Assembly: GCA_963732925.1 (NCBI GenBank) | Contig: CAVTBJ010000006.1 | Span: 62,001 to 126,000 of the forward strand | Reading direction: 5' to 3' | Source of the DNA: DASZRZ01 sp963732925 | Lineage (GTDB): Bacteria; Acidobacteriota; Terriglobia; Terriglobales; Acidobacteriaceae | Length of the DNA stretch: 64,000 bases | Shown: positions 22,693 through 31,482 of the stretch, piece by piece | Layout of the letters: every line of letters starts with the position of its first letter | Numbering within the stretch: the stretch's first letter is position 1 | Notes under the pieces: generated by a model | Told to the model about the DNA's origin: nothing | What the model saw: the letters and a program-made list of their open reading frames with translations, nothing else | The model's database searches: none | Translations under genes and position numbers: made by a program

Positions 22693-25143
22693 ATGCATAT
22701 GCAACGTTATGTCTGCATTCACTGCCACTTCTACCAGCCGCCGCGGGAAAACCCGTGGCTGGAAGAAGTCGAGATGCAGGACTCGGCCTATCCCTACCAC
22801 GACTGGAACGAGCGCATTACCGCCGAATGCTATGCGCCGAACAGCGCTTCGCGCATTTTGAACGGCTCCGGCCGGATCACGAAAATCGTGAATAGCTATG
22901 CGCGCATCAGCTTCAATTTCGGTCCTACACTTCTCTCCTGGATGGAGAAGCAGGCGTCCAGCACCTACGAGCGCATTCTGGAAGCGGACCTGCTGAGCCA
23001 GCAGCATTTTTCAGGACATGGATCGGCGGTGGCCCAAGCCTACAATCACATGATCCTGCCGCTGGCCAACCGGCGCGACAAACATACCCAGATCGCCTGG
23101 GGGATTCGCGATTTCCGCTACCGATTCCAGCGCGATCCAGAAGGCATGTGGCTGCCGGAAACCGCCGTCGATCTGGAGACCCTGGACGTGCTGGCGGAGC
23201 AGGGCATCCGCTTTACGATCCTGGCGCCCCATCAGGCCCGGCAGATTCGCGCCCGGCACTCCCGCCTGTGGCGCAGCGTGGAGGGCGGCCAGATCGACCC
23301 CACGCGGGCCTACCTGTGCCATACCCGCGCCGGCAGGAAGATCACCGTGTTTTTCTATGACGGCCCTATCTCCCGGGCCGTTGCTTTCGAGAAGCTTCTG
23401 ACCAGCGGCGAAAACTTCTCCCAGCGCCTGCTGAGCGGCTTCGACGAGGAGCGCAAGTGGCCGCAGCTCATGCACATTGCGACCGACGGCGAGACTTACG
23501 GCCACCATCACCCGCATGGCGACATGGCGCTGGCCTATGCCCTGGAATACATCGAATCGCGGCAGCTCGCCCGCATCACCAACTATGGGGAGTACCTGGA
23601 GAAGCATCCTCCGACCATGGAGGCCGAGATCGTGGAGCGCACCGCCTGGAGCTGCGCCCACGGAGTCGGCCGTTGGGAGACGGATTGCGGCTGCAACTCC
23701 GGAGGACATACCGGCTGGACACAGCAATGGCGCGGGCCACTGCGCGAGGCCCTGGACTGGCTGCGCGACGAACTGGCCGGCCCCTATCAGAAAAGCGCGC
23801 GCCAGCTCTTAAAGAACCCGCAAAGAGCCCGGGATGAATACATTGCCGTGGTGCTGGACCGCTCTCCGGAAAATGTCGACCGCTTTCTGGAGCAGCACGC
23901 CCTGCGAGCGCTGAGTCACGAAGAGCAGGTGCGCGCGCTAAAGCTGCTGGAAATGCAGCGCTATCTGATGCTCATGTACACCAGCTGCGGCTGGTTCTTT
24001 GACGAGCTGACCGGCATCGAGACGGTGCAGGTGATTCAGTACGCCGGGCGCGCCGTGCAACTGGGCCAGGAGCTGTTTGGAGACCACCGCGAGGAAGAGT
24101 TCCTTCGCCGGCTGGCGATGGCCAACAGCAATATCCCCGAGTTCGGCAATGGGGCGGAAGTGTATGTGCGCTTCGTCAAGCCGGCGATGGTGACCCTGCT
24201 GGGCGCCATGGCGCACTATGCCATCAGCTCCATGTTTTCCGAATACCCGGAACGAAGCGCGTTGTACGCCTACGGGATTGACCGGCTGGACTCGCGGCGC
24301 GCCGAATCGGGACGCGCCCAGCTCATCCTGGGGCAGGCACGGATCAGCAGTAGGGTGACCCGGGAACAGCTGCATGCCACCTACGGCGTGCTTCGCTTCG
24401 GCGACCACAACCTGAATGCCGGAGTGCGCGATTTTCGCAACCAGGAAGCCTATGATCAGATGGTGGAGGAGGCCAGCTCAGCCTTTACCCGGGCAGATTT
24501 CCCGGACTGCATTCGCGCCATGGACCGGCACTTTGAGGGGGTCGCATACTCGCTCAGGTCCCTGTTTCGCGACGAGCAGCGCCGCGCCCTGGAGGAGATC
24601 CTGCAATCCACGCTGGCGGAAGCGGACCACAGCTTCCAACAGCTCTATACCCACCATGCTCCCCTGCTGCGCTTCCTGGCCGATATCCAGCAGCCTGCTC
24701 CCCGGGTATTGCGCCTGACCGCCGAATTTGTCATCAACAGCAGCCTGCGGCACGCGTTCGAAGAGCCCGAACTGGACTTCGGGCGCATTCGCAGAATGCT
24801 GGATTCCGCCCAGCACGAGGGAGTGAACCTGGATTCCGCCGGGCTTGAGTTTGTCCTGCGACATCGCATGGTTGCGATTATGGAAGCTCTGGCGAACGAG
24901 GCGGAGAGCATGCAGCGGCTGCGAAATGCGCACACCGCCATCGCCATGGCCCGCTCCATGCCATTTACAGTGAATCTCTGGCAGGCGCAGAACATCTATT
25001 ACAGGCTGGCACAGGAAGCTCTGCCCCGGCAGCAGGAGCGGGGAGAAAAGTCCCAGGAGTGGGTCGACCTGTTTCTGAGCCTGGGCGATCTGCTGGGCGT
25101 AGAAGTTGCCAGCCCGGTGCTGGAGCCGGCGGTTACCGGGTAG
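22693..25143 (+). CDS. GH57-type glycoside hydrolase with C-terminal DUF3536-like region
   Basis: 816-residue protein. The N-terminal half is a GH57 (beta/alpha)7 barrel: region 1 is HCHFYQPP (residues 10-17), region 3 GMWLPETAVD with the candidate nucleophile Glu156, and region 4 TDGETYGHHH with candidate acid/base Asp265. The second half (from about residue 380) is helical and resembles DUF3536. GH57 enzymes act on alpha-glucans (amylase, branching or related activity) in the cytoplasm; no signal peptide is seen here. The start is uncertain: ATG 22693 and 22699 are both close to the conserved domain and neither has a good ribosome binding site. Transcribed alone. Confidence 0.85.
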   Translation: MHMQRYVCIHCHFYQPPRENPWLEEVEMQDSAYPYHDWNERITAECYAPNSASRILNGSGRITKIVNSYARISFNFGPTLLSWMEKQASSTYERILEADLLSQQHFSGHGSAVAQAYNHMILPLANRRDKHTQIAWGIRDFRYRFQRDPEGMWLPETAVDLETLDVLAEQGIRFTILAPHQARQIRARHSRLWRSVEGGQIDPTRAYLCHTRAGRKITVFFYDGPISRAVAFEKLLTSGENFSQRLLSGFDEERKWPQLMHIATDGETYGHHHPHGDMALAYALEYIESRQLARITNYGEYLEKHPPTMEAEIVERTAWSCAHGVGRWETDCGCNSGGHTGWTQQWRGPLREALDWLRDELAGPYQKSARQLLKNPQRARDEYIAVVLDRSPENVDRFLEQHALRALSHEEQVRALKLLEMQRYLMLMYTSCGWFFDELTGIETVQVIQYAGRAVQLGQELFGDHREEEFLRRLAMANSNIPEFGNGAEVYVRFVKPAMVTLLGAMAHYAISSMFSEYPERSALYAYGIDRLDSRRAESGRAQLILGQARISSRVTREQLHATYGVLRFGDHNLNAGVRDFRNQEAYDQMVEEASSAFTRADFPDCIRAMDRHFEGVAYSLRSLFRDEQRRALEEILQSTLAEADHSFQQLYTHHAPLLRFLADIQQPAPRVLRLTAEFVINSSLRHAFEEPELDFGRIRRMLDSAQHEGVNLDSAGLEFVLRHRMVAIMEALANEAESMQRLRNAHTAIAMARSMPFTVNLWQAQNIYYRLAQEALPRQQERGEKSQEWVDLFLSLGDLLGVEVASPVLEPAVTG

Positions 25144-25174
25144 GCTGGGCAAGAATGCGTCGCTGGCGCGTTGT

Positions 25175-25203
25175 TTGCACCGCCTGGAAGGCTCCTGTAG
25201 AAT
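25175..25203 (+). promoter_or_regulatory. Promoter of rpmE
   Basis: TTGCAC (25175-25180) and TAGAAT (25198-25203) are 17 bases apart, giving a leader of roughly 38 bases before the rpmE start at 25248. Confidence 0.55.
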
Positions 25204-25247
25204 ACGGTTTCCTCTTAACAGGTTTTAACGAAAGGGTTTCGGCAGTC

Positions 25248-25460
25248 ATGAAGGCAGCGATTCATCCCGCATACGACGAAGTCCGCGTGCATTGCGCCTG
25301 CGGCAACACCTTCACCACCCGGTCGAGCCATCGTGGCGACATCCACGTGGAAATCTGCTCCGCCTGCCATCCGTTCTTCACTGGAAAGCAGAAGATGATC
25401 GATACCGCCGGGCGCGTGGAGCGCTTCCGCCGCAAGTACGCCAACATCGAGAAAAAGTAG
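25248..25460 (+). CDS. rpmE: 50S ribosomal protein L31
   Basis: 70 residues. Begins MKAAIHPAYDEVRVHCACGNTF and contains CACG plus CSAC, so this is the zinc-binding type of L31. HPFFTGKQKMIDTAGRVERFRRKY is the family signature at the C-terminus. Start ATG at 25248. Monocistronic, with its own promoter; zinc status could control it through Zur, but no such site was identified. Confidence 0.97.
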   Translation: MKAAIHPAYDEVRVHCACGNTFTTRSSHRGDIHVEICSACHPFFTGKQKMIDTAGRVERFRRKYANIEKK

Positions 25461-25588
25461 TTTTTCTCAGAAGCTCTTGATGGGGCGGACGCGGCGTCCG
25501 CCCCACGCACGTTTGGGTATGCCTCTGCGTGTCCGCCCAAGGCATTCCTCTCTCCGGTCCAAACTGCTCGGCTGGGCCCCGCAAACGG

Positions 25589-25594
25589 TACAAT
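25589..25594 (+). promoter_or_regulatory. -10 box for a probably leaderless dusB transcript
   Basis: TACAAT ends 7 bases before the GTG start of dusB, which puts the expected transcription start on or next to the start codon. No Shine-Dalgarno sequence is present and no good -35 box can be seen. Confidence 0.5.
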
Positions 25595-25601
25595 CATCGC
25601 T

Positions 25602-26693
25602 GTGAACAAGCGCTGGGAAAATTCCGGTCCTGCCATCCCGGCCCCTGGGGCTGCGCGTGTGCCGGACTCGTTTTCCATCGGCAACGTTCGGCTCTCGCCG
25701 GCAACCGTACTGGCTCCCATGGCCGGCGTCACGGACACGGTGTTCCGCCGTTTCATCCGCAACCTGGGCGGCTGCGGACTGATCATGACTGAGTTCACCT
25801 CGGCCGACGGCGTACTGCGCGACAAGAAAGCCCGCCGTCGCTACCTGCACTTCTACGAAGACGAGCACCCCATTTCCGCGCAACTGTTCGGCAGCGACCC
25901 CAACTCGCTCGCCGAGGGCGCCCGCCTGGTTCAGGATCTCGGATTCGACCTTGTGGACCTCAACCTCGGCTGTCCCGCCAAGAAAGTAGTGAAGTGCAAT
26001 GGAGGGTCGGGGCTGCTGCGCGACCTGCCGCGCATCGGCACGATTTTCGAGAGGGTGCGCGCAGCGGTAAGTATTCCTTTCACAGTGAAATTCCGCGCGG
26101 GATGGAGCGACCGCGAGCTGGTCTTCGTGGAACTGGCGAAGATGGCGGAGGGCTGCGGCCTGCAAGCGGTGGCTTTGCATGCGCGCACCCGTGAGCAGGG
26201 GTACAGCGGAGAGGCGCAGTGGGACTGGATTGCCGCCATTAAGTCAGCGGTTCGTATTCCGGTGATCGGCAACGGAGATATTCGCACTCCTGCCGACGCC
26301 GCCGCCATGGTGGCGCACACCGGCTGTGACGCGGTCATGATCGGGCGCGCGGCCGCGTCCAATCCCTGGATCTTCCGCCAGATCGCGCAGTACACCGCGA
26401 GCGGCTCCTATGACCAAGCCTCGGAGCGGGACCGCTACCAGATGATCCGTACCTATTTCCGCATGCTGATTGAAGAGGAACTACCTGGCGCTGCGGGAAA
26501 GATGAAGCAGTTCGCCTCCTGGTTTACCCACGGGATTCCCAACGGCAGCCAGTTGCGTCACGCTATCTACCAGGCGCACAGCGAGCGCGAGATTCTGCTA
26601 CGAGTAGAAGATTTCTTCGAAGGCGGACTGCAGCCAGGGGATGGATCCACCGCGGCGGAAGCGGAGCCGTCGGTCTCCGCCAGCTGCGGCTGA
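25602..26693 (+). CDS. dusB: tRNA-dihydrouridine synthase
   Basis: Flavoenzyme reducing uridine to dihydrouridine in the tRNA D loop. 363 residues. The TIM barrel starts at about residue 33 with LAPMAGVTDTVFRRF; the catalytic cysteine lies in NLGCPAKKV and the FMN phosphate site in IGNGDI and IGRAA. The C-terminal helical recruitment domain includes FASWFTHGIPNGSQLR. Start GTG 25602 is supported by a -10 box just in front. The subclass (B rather than A or C) is inferred from the NLGCPAKKVVKCNGGSGLL stretch. Confidence 0.93.
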   Translation: MNKRWENSGPAIPAPGAARVPDSFSIGNVRLSPATVLAPMAGVTDTVFRRFIRNLGGCGLIMTEFTSADGVLRDKKARRRYLHFYEDEHPISAQLFGSDPNSLAEGARLVQDLGFDLVDLNLGCPAKKVVKCNGGSGLLRDLPRIGTIFERVRAAVSIPFTVKFRAGWSDRELVFVELAKMAEGCGLQAVALHARTREQGYSGEAQWDWIAAIKSAVRIPVIGNGDIRTPADAAAMVAHTGCDAVMIGRAAASNPWIFRQIAQYTASGSYDQASERDRYQMIRTYFRMLIEEELPGAAGKMKQFASWFTHGIPNGSQLRHAIYQAHSEREILLRVEDFFEGGLQPGDGSTAAEAEPSVSASCG

Positions 26694-26709
26694 CCTCTGG
26701 GAGCGAAGT

Positions 26710-26739
26710 TTGACAGCCAGGCCGCCCCGACCCTAACCT
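26710..26739 (+). promoter_or_regulatory. Promoter of purD
   Basis: TTGACA (26710-26715), 18-base spacer, TAACCT (26734-26739). Only 13 bases separate the -10 box from the ATG, so the mRNA leader would be about 6 bases and without a Shine-Dalgarno site. Confidence 0.55.
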
Positions 26740-26752
26740 TCTCGTTTACTTT

Positions 26753-28036
26753 ATGAAGATTCTCGTTATCGGCAGCGGAGGGCGCGAGCACGCCCTGGTG
26801 TGGAAGCTGGCGCAGTCTCCCCGGGTCGAGCGCGTCTACTGCGCCCCCGGCAATGGAGGCATTTGCGCCGAAGGCGAGTGCGTTGCCGCAGACACCCGCA
26901 GCCTCGACTCCCTCGTGGAAGCCGCGCTGAAAGTTCAGCCGGACCTGACCGTAGTGGGTCCGGAACAGCCCCTCTCGCTGGGAATCGTGGACGAGTTCCA
27001 GCGCCGCGGCCTGCGCATTTTCGGGCCCACGGCGGGCGCGGCGCAGTTGGAGTCGAGCAAGAGCTTTGCCAAGGGATTTATGCACCGCCACCGTGTTCCT
27101 ACCGCCAACTATGCGGTGGTGAGTTCGCCGGAGCAGTTGCGGGCGGAGATCGGCAACTTCAGCGCGCCTCTGGTGGTAAAAGCCGACGGCCTGGCAGCGG
27201 GCAAAGGGGTAGTGATCGGGCAGACCCGTGAGGAGGCCGGCAAGGCGGCCCTGGACATGCTCAGCGGACGCATGCTGGGCGATGCTGGCCATCAGGTGGT
27301 GCTGGAAGAGTTCCTGGAAGGCGAGGAACTCTCGTTTCTGGTGCTCAGTGACGGCCAGCGGGTGACTCCACTGGTGGCCGCTCAGGATCACAAGCGCATT
27401 GGGGAAGGCGACACCGGCCCCAACACCGGCGGCATGGGCGCGTATTCCATGCCCGGCCTGATCGACGACAACATGCGCGACTGGCTGGTCTCCCACATTG
27501 CCCGCCCGGTCGTCGATGGCATGCGGGACGAAGGCAACGAGTACCGCGGAATCCTGTATTGCGGGCTGATCATGACCGCACGCGGACCCATGGTGCTGGA
27601 ATTCAACTGCCGCTTTGGCGACCCGGAAACGCAACCCATTCTCATGCGCCTGGAAAGCGACCTGCTGGGCGCCTGCATCGCGTCCATCGAGGGCAGGGTC
27701 AGCGATGGCGACCTGAAGTGGTCGCACGATGCAGCCGCCTGCGTTGTGCTCTCGTCGGGCGGATATCCCGGTACTTATGAAACCGGCAAGCTCATTACTG
27801 GGCTGGCGGAGGCGGATGCGGTGGAGGGAGTCAAAGTCTTCCACGCCGGGACCAGTTATCGCAACGGCCAGTTCCATACTGCCGGGGGCCGCGTATTGAA
27901 CGTGACCGCGCACGGCCCCGACCTGAAGACGGCCATCGACCGGGCCTACGAGGCGGCGGCGAAGATTCAGTTCGAAGGCGCATATTATCGCAGGGACATT
28001 GCCGCCCGGGCCCTGAAGGGCGTAAGCACGCTGTAA
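26753..28036 (+). CDS. purD: Phosphoribosylamine-glycine ligase
   Basis: ATP-grasp enzyme for the second step of purine biosynthesis, joining glycine to phosphoribosylamine. 427 residues, full length. The N domain starts MKILVIGSGGREHALVWKL; VGPEQPLSLGIVDEF follows, then the ATP-grasp region with KADGLAAGKGVVIG, QDHKRIGEGDTGPNTGGMGAY and LEFNCRFGDPETQP. No other pur gene is nearby. Start ATG at 26753 has a promoter rather than a Shine-Dalgarno sequence in front. Confidence 0.98.
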   Translation: MKILVIGSGGREHALVWKLAQSPRVERVYCAPGNGGICAEGECVAADTRSLDSLVEAALKVQPDLTVVGPEQPLSLGIVDEFQRRGLRIFGPTAGAAQLESSKSFAKGFMHRHRVPTANYAVVSSPEQLRAEIGNFSAPLVVKADGLAAGKGVVIGQTREEAGKAALDMLSGRMLGDAGHQVVLEEFLEGEELSFLVLSDGQRVTPLVAAQDHKRIGEGDTGPNTGGMGAYSMPGLIDDNMRDWLVSHIARPVVDGMRDEGNEYRGILYCGLIMTARGPMVLEFNCRFGDPETQPILMRLESDLLGACIASIEGRVSDGDLKWSHDAAACVVLSSGGYPGTYETGKLITGLAEADAVEGVKVFHAGTSYRNGQFHTAGGRVLNVTAHGPDLKTAIDRAYEAAAKIQFEGAYYRRDIAARALKGVSTL

Positions 28037-28097
28037 CACGCAAATGGCGGAGTTTTCGTATCCGCCGTCACCATCCAAGCCGGCTGGACGGCTCACA

Positions 28098-28448
28098 ATG
28101 AATTTCTCATGTCCGAAATGTGGAAGGAAGCTGCAAGAGGCTGACCTGCGCGCGCAAGATCCTGTCTGCCCAAAGTGCAAATCGAAGTTGCATGCCGGAC
28201 TCCAGTCCGAGTGGATGTACTCATTGCTGGCCCTGGCGGTCGGTTCGATTCTGGCGCTGCTTCAGCAGCGCAATGTAGCGACGATTCTTTTCGCGCTGCT
28301 CTACGCGGCTATTCTGCTTGTGCTGGTCAAAACGCTTCGCTGGAAGCTTCACCTGCCGCTGAACGTCGTGGTCATTCCCAAGTACCGATTCTGGAGCGGA
28401 GCCAGAGATAAGAGCGGGGATGATGTGCAATCCCCTCGCGACTCGTAG
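28098..28448 (+). CDS. Small zinc-ribbon membrane protein
   Basis: 116 residues. An N-terminal rubredoxin-like zinc ribbon (CPKCGRKL at about 5-12 and CPKCKSKL at 24-31) is followed by two membrane helices (YSLLALAVGSILALL and ATILFALLYAAILLVLV) and a polar tail. This architecture is common in uncharacterised bacterial proteins; no function can be given. Start ATG 28098 has no strong ribosome binding site. It follows purD by 61 bases on the same strand. Confidence 0.7.
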   Translation: MNFSCPKCGRKLQEADLRAQDPVCPKCKSKLHAGLQSEWMYSLLALAVGSILALLQQRNVATILFALLYAAILLVLVKTLRWKLHLPLNVVVIPKYRFWSGARDKSGDDVQSPRDS

Positions 28449-28722
28449 TCAGCTGCTCGGCGGCGGCGATCGACGTCTGGTTTCATCCACTCATGCACTC
28501 CATCGCACGCAGTAAAACCACAGAGCCAGGATGGCATTCCACGGCCAGCAGGGCAGCGCCTTCGAACCAGGTGCTCTTGCCATCAGCGGCCTTTCCGCTG
28601 GCTTGCCTTGGACAGAGAAATCCTTCCCTGAGCCCGGACTGGGACCGGAGGCGGGTTGGCATCAAAACCTTTGCCCCGTTGCCGGGTTGAACAAAGAAGC
28701 GGCTCGCCTCGATAATGGCGCT

Positions 28723-29382
28723 ATGTACTCACGCTCTGTAGTTCGGATGCTGACCTGGCTGGGTGCGCTGTTGGTTTTGGCGACGGCTGCGCAGGCGGCT
28801 AAAGAATACGTGGCTCCAGAACTGCAGAAGGCAACCGCTTACCCGGCGCGCGATGAGCATTCCCAGGAAGGGATGGTGATGGCCGCCGATCCTTACAACA
28901 CCAAGGAGAAGGCCCGCATTTTTACCCTGCCTTACCAGGGGCGGGGAGTTCTCCCGGTCTATATCGTCGTCACCAATGAGGGCAACCGGCCGGTTTCCCT
29001 TACGCAGATGCAGGTGCAACTGGTCACCTCGCGCAAGGATAAGATTTCGCCATTCAACCAGGACGACCTCTACCGCCGCTTCTCTGAGATCAATCGCAGG
29101 CCCGACCTGCCGTCGCGAGTTCCGTTGCCTCTTCCGCGGCGCCCGCCGCGCAGCATTCCCACGGCGGGCATCGACGAGATTCAACGAGCTCCCTTCCAGG
29201 CGCGCGCCGTCGAGCCCGGCGCAACGCAAGCGGGCTTCCTGTTTTTCGACGTGAGTGGAATACCGGATCCGCTGACGGGAGCGCACCTCTACGTAACCGG
29301 CGTGCGTGACGCGAGCGGCAAAGAACTGATGTTCTTCGACATCGCCATGGACAAATCCCTTACCGGCCCTTCGTCCCATTGA
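28723..29382 (+). CDS. Secreted protein of unknown function
   Basis: 219 residues with a signal peptide (about 1-25, RMLTWLGALLVLATAAQA, cleavage near AAK). The mature part looks like a beta-sandwich (GVLPVYIVVTNEGNRPVSL, GFLFFDVSGI, AHLYVTGVRD) with a proline/arginine-rich insert in the middle (about 133-150). No family recognised with confidence. ATG 28723 was chosen because it places the signal peptide at the N-terminus. A gataat sequence 6 bases before the start may be a -10 box. Confidence 0.7.
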   Translation: MYSRSVVRMLTWLGALLVLATAAQAAKEYVAPELQKATAYPARDEHSQEGMVMAADPYNTKEKARIFTLPYQGRGVLPVYIVVTNEGNRPVSLTQMQVQLVTSRKDKISPFNQDDLYRRFSEINRRPDLPSRVPLPLPRRPPRSIPTAGIDEIQRAPFQARAVEPGATQAGFLFFDVSGIPDPLTGAHLYVTGVRDASGKELMFFDIAMDKSLTGPSSH

Positions 29383-29428
29383 ACCGGCCGGTTTAAGAGG
29401 ACTGCGGCCTTTTCTGTTTGCGTGAGTC

Positions 29429-29881
29429 TCATCGAGACGGCTTCCGATACGACGGGACCCCTCGCATGCCCTCATCCATAGCCTGATTCGCCAGGCGGTC
29501 GGCATCGCGATTGCCTTCCCGCAGAATGTGCTCCATGGAAAACCACTGCAACTGGCGAATCAGAGCCCGGGCACGGTCGTAGAGTTCAACGAGGTTCGGG
29601 CTGCGAACTTTGTACACGCCCCCGATCTGCCGCACCATGAGTTCGGAATCGCTGATCACCTTGAGCGCCTTCGAGGGATGCTGCACGGCATAGTTCAGCG
29701 CTGCCAGCAGGCCCATATATTCGGCGTAGTTGTTGGTGTTGAGCCCGACAAACTGGCTGATTTCCGAGAGTTGCTGTCCCCGGTTGTCTTCGATAACGAC
29801 TCCGAATCCCGCGGGACCGGGATTGCCGCGGGCACCGCCGTCGACGTGCGCAATCAGATAGGTCTCGGGCGCCTGATCCAT
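29429..29881 (-). CDS. rnhA: RNase HI-family protein
   Basis: 150 residues. All four catalytic carboxylates of RNase HI are visible: Asp in AHVDGGARGNPGPAG, Glu in NYAEYMGLL, Asp in VISDSELMVRQ, and Asp in GNRDADRLAN. It lacks the basic protrusion of E. coli RNase HI and resembles the shorter, YpdQ/RNHIII-independent bacterial and archaeal type, so the symbol is tentative. It should cleave RNA in RNA-DNA hybrids. Start ATG at 29881 follows CGGAG by 5 bases. It is convergent with the secreted protein gene. Confidence 0.85.
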   Translation of the reverse strand: MDQAPETYLIAHVDGGARGNPGPAGFGVVIEDNRGQQLSEISQFVGLNTNNYAEYMGLLAALNYAVQHPSKALKVISDSELMVRQIGGVYKVRSPNLVELYDRARALIRQLQWFSMEHILREGNRDADRLANQAMDEGMRGVPSYRKPSR

Positions 29882-30028
29882 GGGGGCTCCGAACAACCTG
29901 GGCGTGGTGGACGATTGTTTCCTGCGAACGGGAAAAGACCGATAGGGCATGCAGGAAGTTTAGCGGAAACCGGGCCGGACGAGATGCGGCAACCGCTGAG
30001 TGTGATCCCAACACTTCCACTTCATCCC

Positions 30029-30195
30029 GAGTCGTCCTGAAGGAAGCGAAGGACCCCAGGCACACTCAGGTTTCCAAGGGCTGTTCGAAGGCCTTTCGGC
30101 CCAAACTATTCCAGGAAAGCGGGGCATGAAAAGCCCACATGCGGCACGGTATTGCGAGGCTTTCGCGGGATCCTTCGCTTCGCTCAGGACGACTC
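30029..30195. repeat. 167-base element with 25-bp inverted ends
   Basis: The left end (30029-30053) and the reverse complement of the right end (30171-30195) match at 23 of 25 bases; the core is gagtcgtcctga followed by gaagcgaagga. The inside has no open frame. This looks like a small palindromic, MITE-like or REP-like element. Related but divergent sequences occur at about 58980-59010 and 60572-60600. Confidence 0.7.
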
Positions 30196-30236
30196 GGCGG
30201 AAGAGAGATATAAGTCGGTGAGAGATGTAAGGAGGG

Positions 30237-30992
30237 CTACCGTTCCAGAGCCAATCTTTCCGCCAACTGCTCCGGAAGGTCTGACTCTAGGATGCGCTGC
30301 TGGGTGCGCTTGACGTCGTACGGCACGCGATAGAACGTTACGGCGTGGGCTTCGGAATCGAACAGGGCAAAGGCGGACCGCCAGTCGCGGTCCCGGGGCT
30401 GGCCGACGGAGCCGGGGTTGATGAGATAGCGCGCTTTGGGATTTAGCTTCAGTTCGTAGACCTGCAAGCCGTCCCTGCTCTTGTACTCGGGCCGGATGAC
30501 GAATCCCTGGCCGGCTTCCAGGCCGAATCCTCCCTGCACGTGGGTGTGTCCGATGAAGGTCACAGGGACAGGATAGGCCCGCAGTGGCTCCATGGCGTCA
30601 TCTCCCGAAAGGATGTAGTCGTCCTCGTGAAGGGGTGAGCTGTGCACGAAGCTTGCGTCATCTAAGCCTTTGAGCCGCTCGGGTCCCCGGGGAAGCTCGC
30701 GTAGCCACCGGCGGTTGGCCTGCGTCAGCATGGTGCGGGTCCAGAGGTCGCCCATGGCGGCCACTGAGTTGAAGTTTTCCAGGCTGGAGAGGCCGCTGCA
30801 AGCGCGGTCGTGATTGCCGCGAACGAAAAAGTCTCCAAGTTTGCGGGCGCGATCCATCACTTCATTGGGAGAGGCGTTATAGCCGACCAGGTCGCCGAGA
30901 TTGGCGACAACGTCATAGACAGGGGCGGCATCGAGGCAGGCTTCCAGGGCCTCCAGATTGGCGTGAATGTCGCTCAGCAGAAGAACGCGCAC
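30237..30992 (-). CDS. Metallophosphoesterase (calcineurin-like)
   Basis: 251 residues with the metal-binding motifs in order: LSDIHANLEAL (D-x-H), NLGDLVGYNASPNEV, VRGNHDRA, HSSP and IGHTHVQ. YLINPGSVGQPRDRDWRSAF near the C-terminus is typical of the YfcE/MJ0936-type and PrpE-like phosphodiesterases. The substrate cannot be told from sequence. Start GTG at 30992 has no ribosome binding site, but TATAAT (minus strand, 31002-31007) ends 9 bases before it, suggesting a near-leaderless transcript in addition to read-through from the upstream membrane-protein gene. Confidence 0.88.
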   Translation of the reverse strand: MRVLLLSDIHANLEALEACLDAAPVYDVVANLGDLVGYNASPNEVMDRARKLGDFFVRGNHDRACSGLSSLENFNSVAAMGDLWTRTMLTQANRRWLRELPRGPERLKGLDDASFVHSSPLHEDDYILSGDDAMEPLRAYPVPVTFIGHTHVQGGFGLEAGQGFVIRPEYKSRDGLQVYELKLNPKARYLINPGSVGQPRDRDWRSAFALFDSEAHAVTFYRVPYDVKRTQQRILESDLPEQLAERLALER

Positions 30993-31002
30993 AGGAGAGA
31001 GA

Positions 31003-31476
31003 TTATACGTTCCGGTTTTCGCGAAATCCCAGCAGCAGGGGCGCAATGGCCTCGCTGAGGAGAACCAGGGGCCAGAGCTGGCCGTCCCACAGGTAGTAGG
31101 CGCGGAGCAGTTCGCGCCATGGCGTGCCGGCAACATAGTGTCCGAAGCAGAATTCGAAGGCCATGGTCATGCCGACCCACAGAGCTCCGGCAATTCCCGC
31201 CCACGCCCGCCAGCGCCTCCCGCGCGTGGCGCGAGCAAAATACATTGCAGCCAGCCAAACTACGGCAGAGAGCACAGCAACACCATAGACCTGGGCGATG
31301 CCACGGCCGAAGCGCGGAGCAACGTAGGTCTCCCGGATGGAGCCGTTGATGACGGCCACCACGAGCAGCAGAATCCAGAGGCTCAGCAACAGCATGACGC
31401 GGCCGCTGGCGTCGGGCTTGGACGAACTCGAAGCGGATACCTGCACGGGACTTCCTTGTCTTCTACTCTCTGGCAT
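31003..31476 (-). CDS. Four-helix membrane protein, function unknown
   Basis: 157 residues with an N-terminal polar stretch (about 1-27) and four probable membrane helices (VMLLLSLWILLLVVAVI, VYGVAVLSAVVWLAAMYF, WAGIAGALWVGMTMAF, LWPLVLLSEAIAPLLLG). WVGMTMAFEFCFGHYVAG is its most distinctive block. No family assigned. It starts 6 bases after the OppD-type gene stops and ends 10 bases before the metallophosphoesterase starts, so the three genes form one transcription unit. Confidence 0.75.
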   Translation of the reverse strand: MPESRRQGSPVQVSASSSSKPDASGRVMLLLSLWILLLVVAVINGSIRETYVAPRFGRGIAQVYGVAVLSAVVWLAAMYFARATRGRRWRAWAGIAGALWVGMTMAFEFCFGHYVAGTPWRELLRAYYLWDGQLWPLVLLSEAIAPLLLGFRENRNV

Positions 31477-31482
31477 GGGCCG

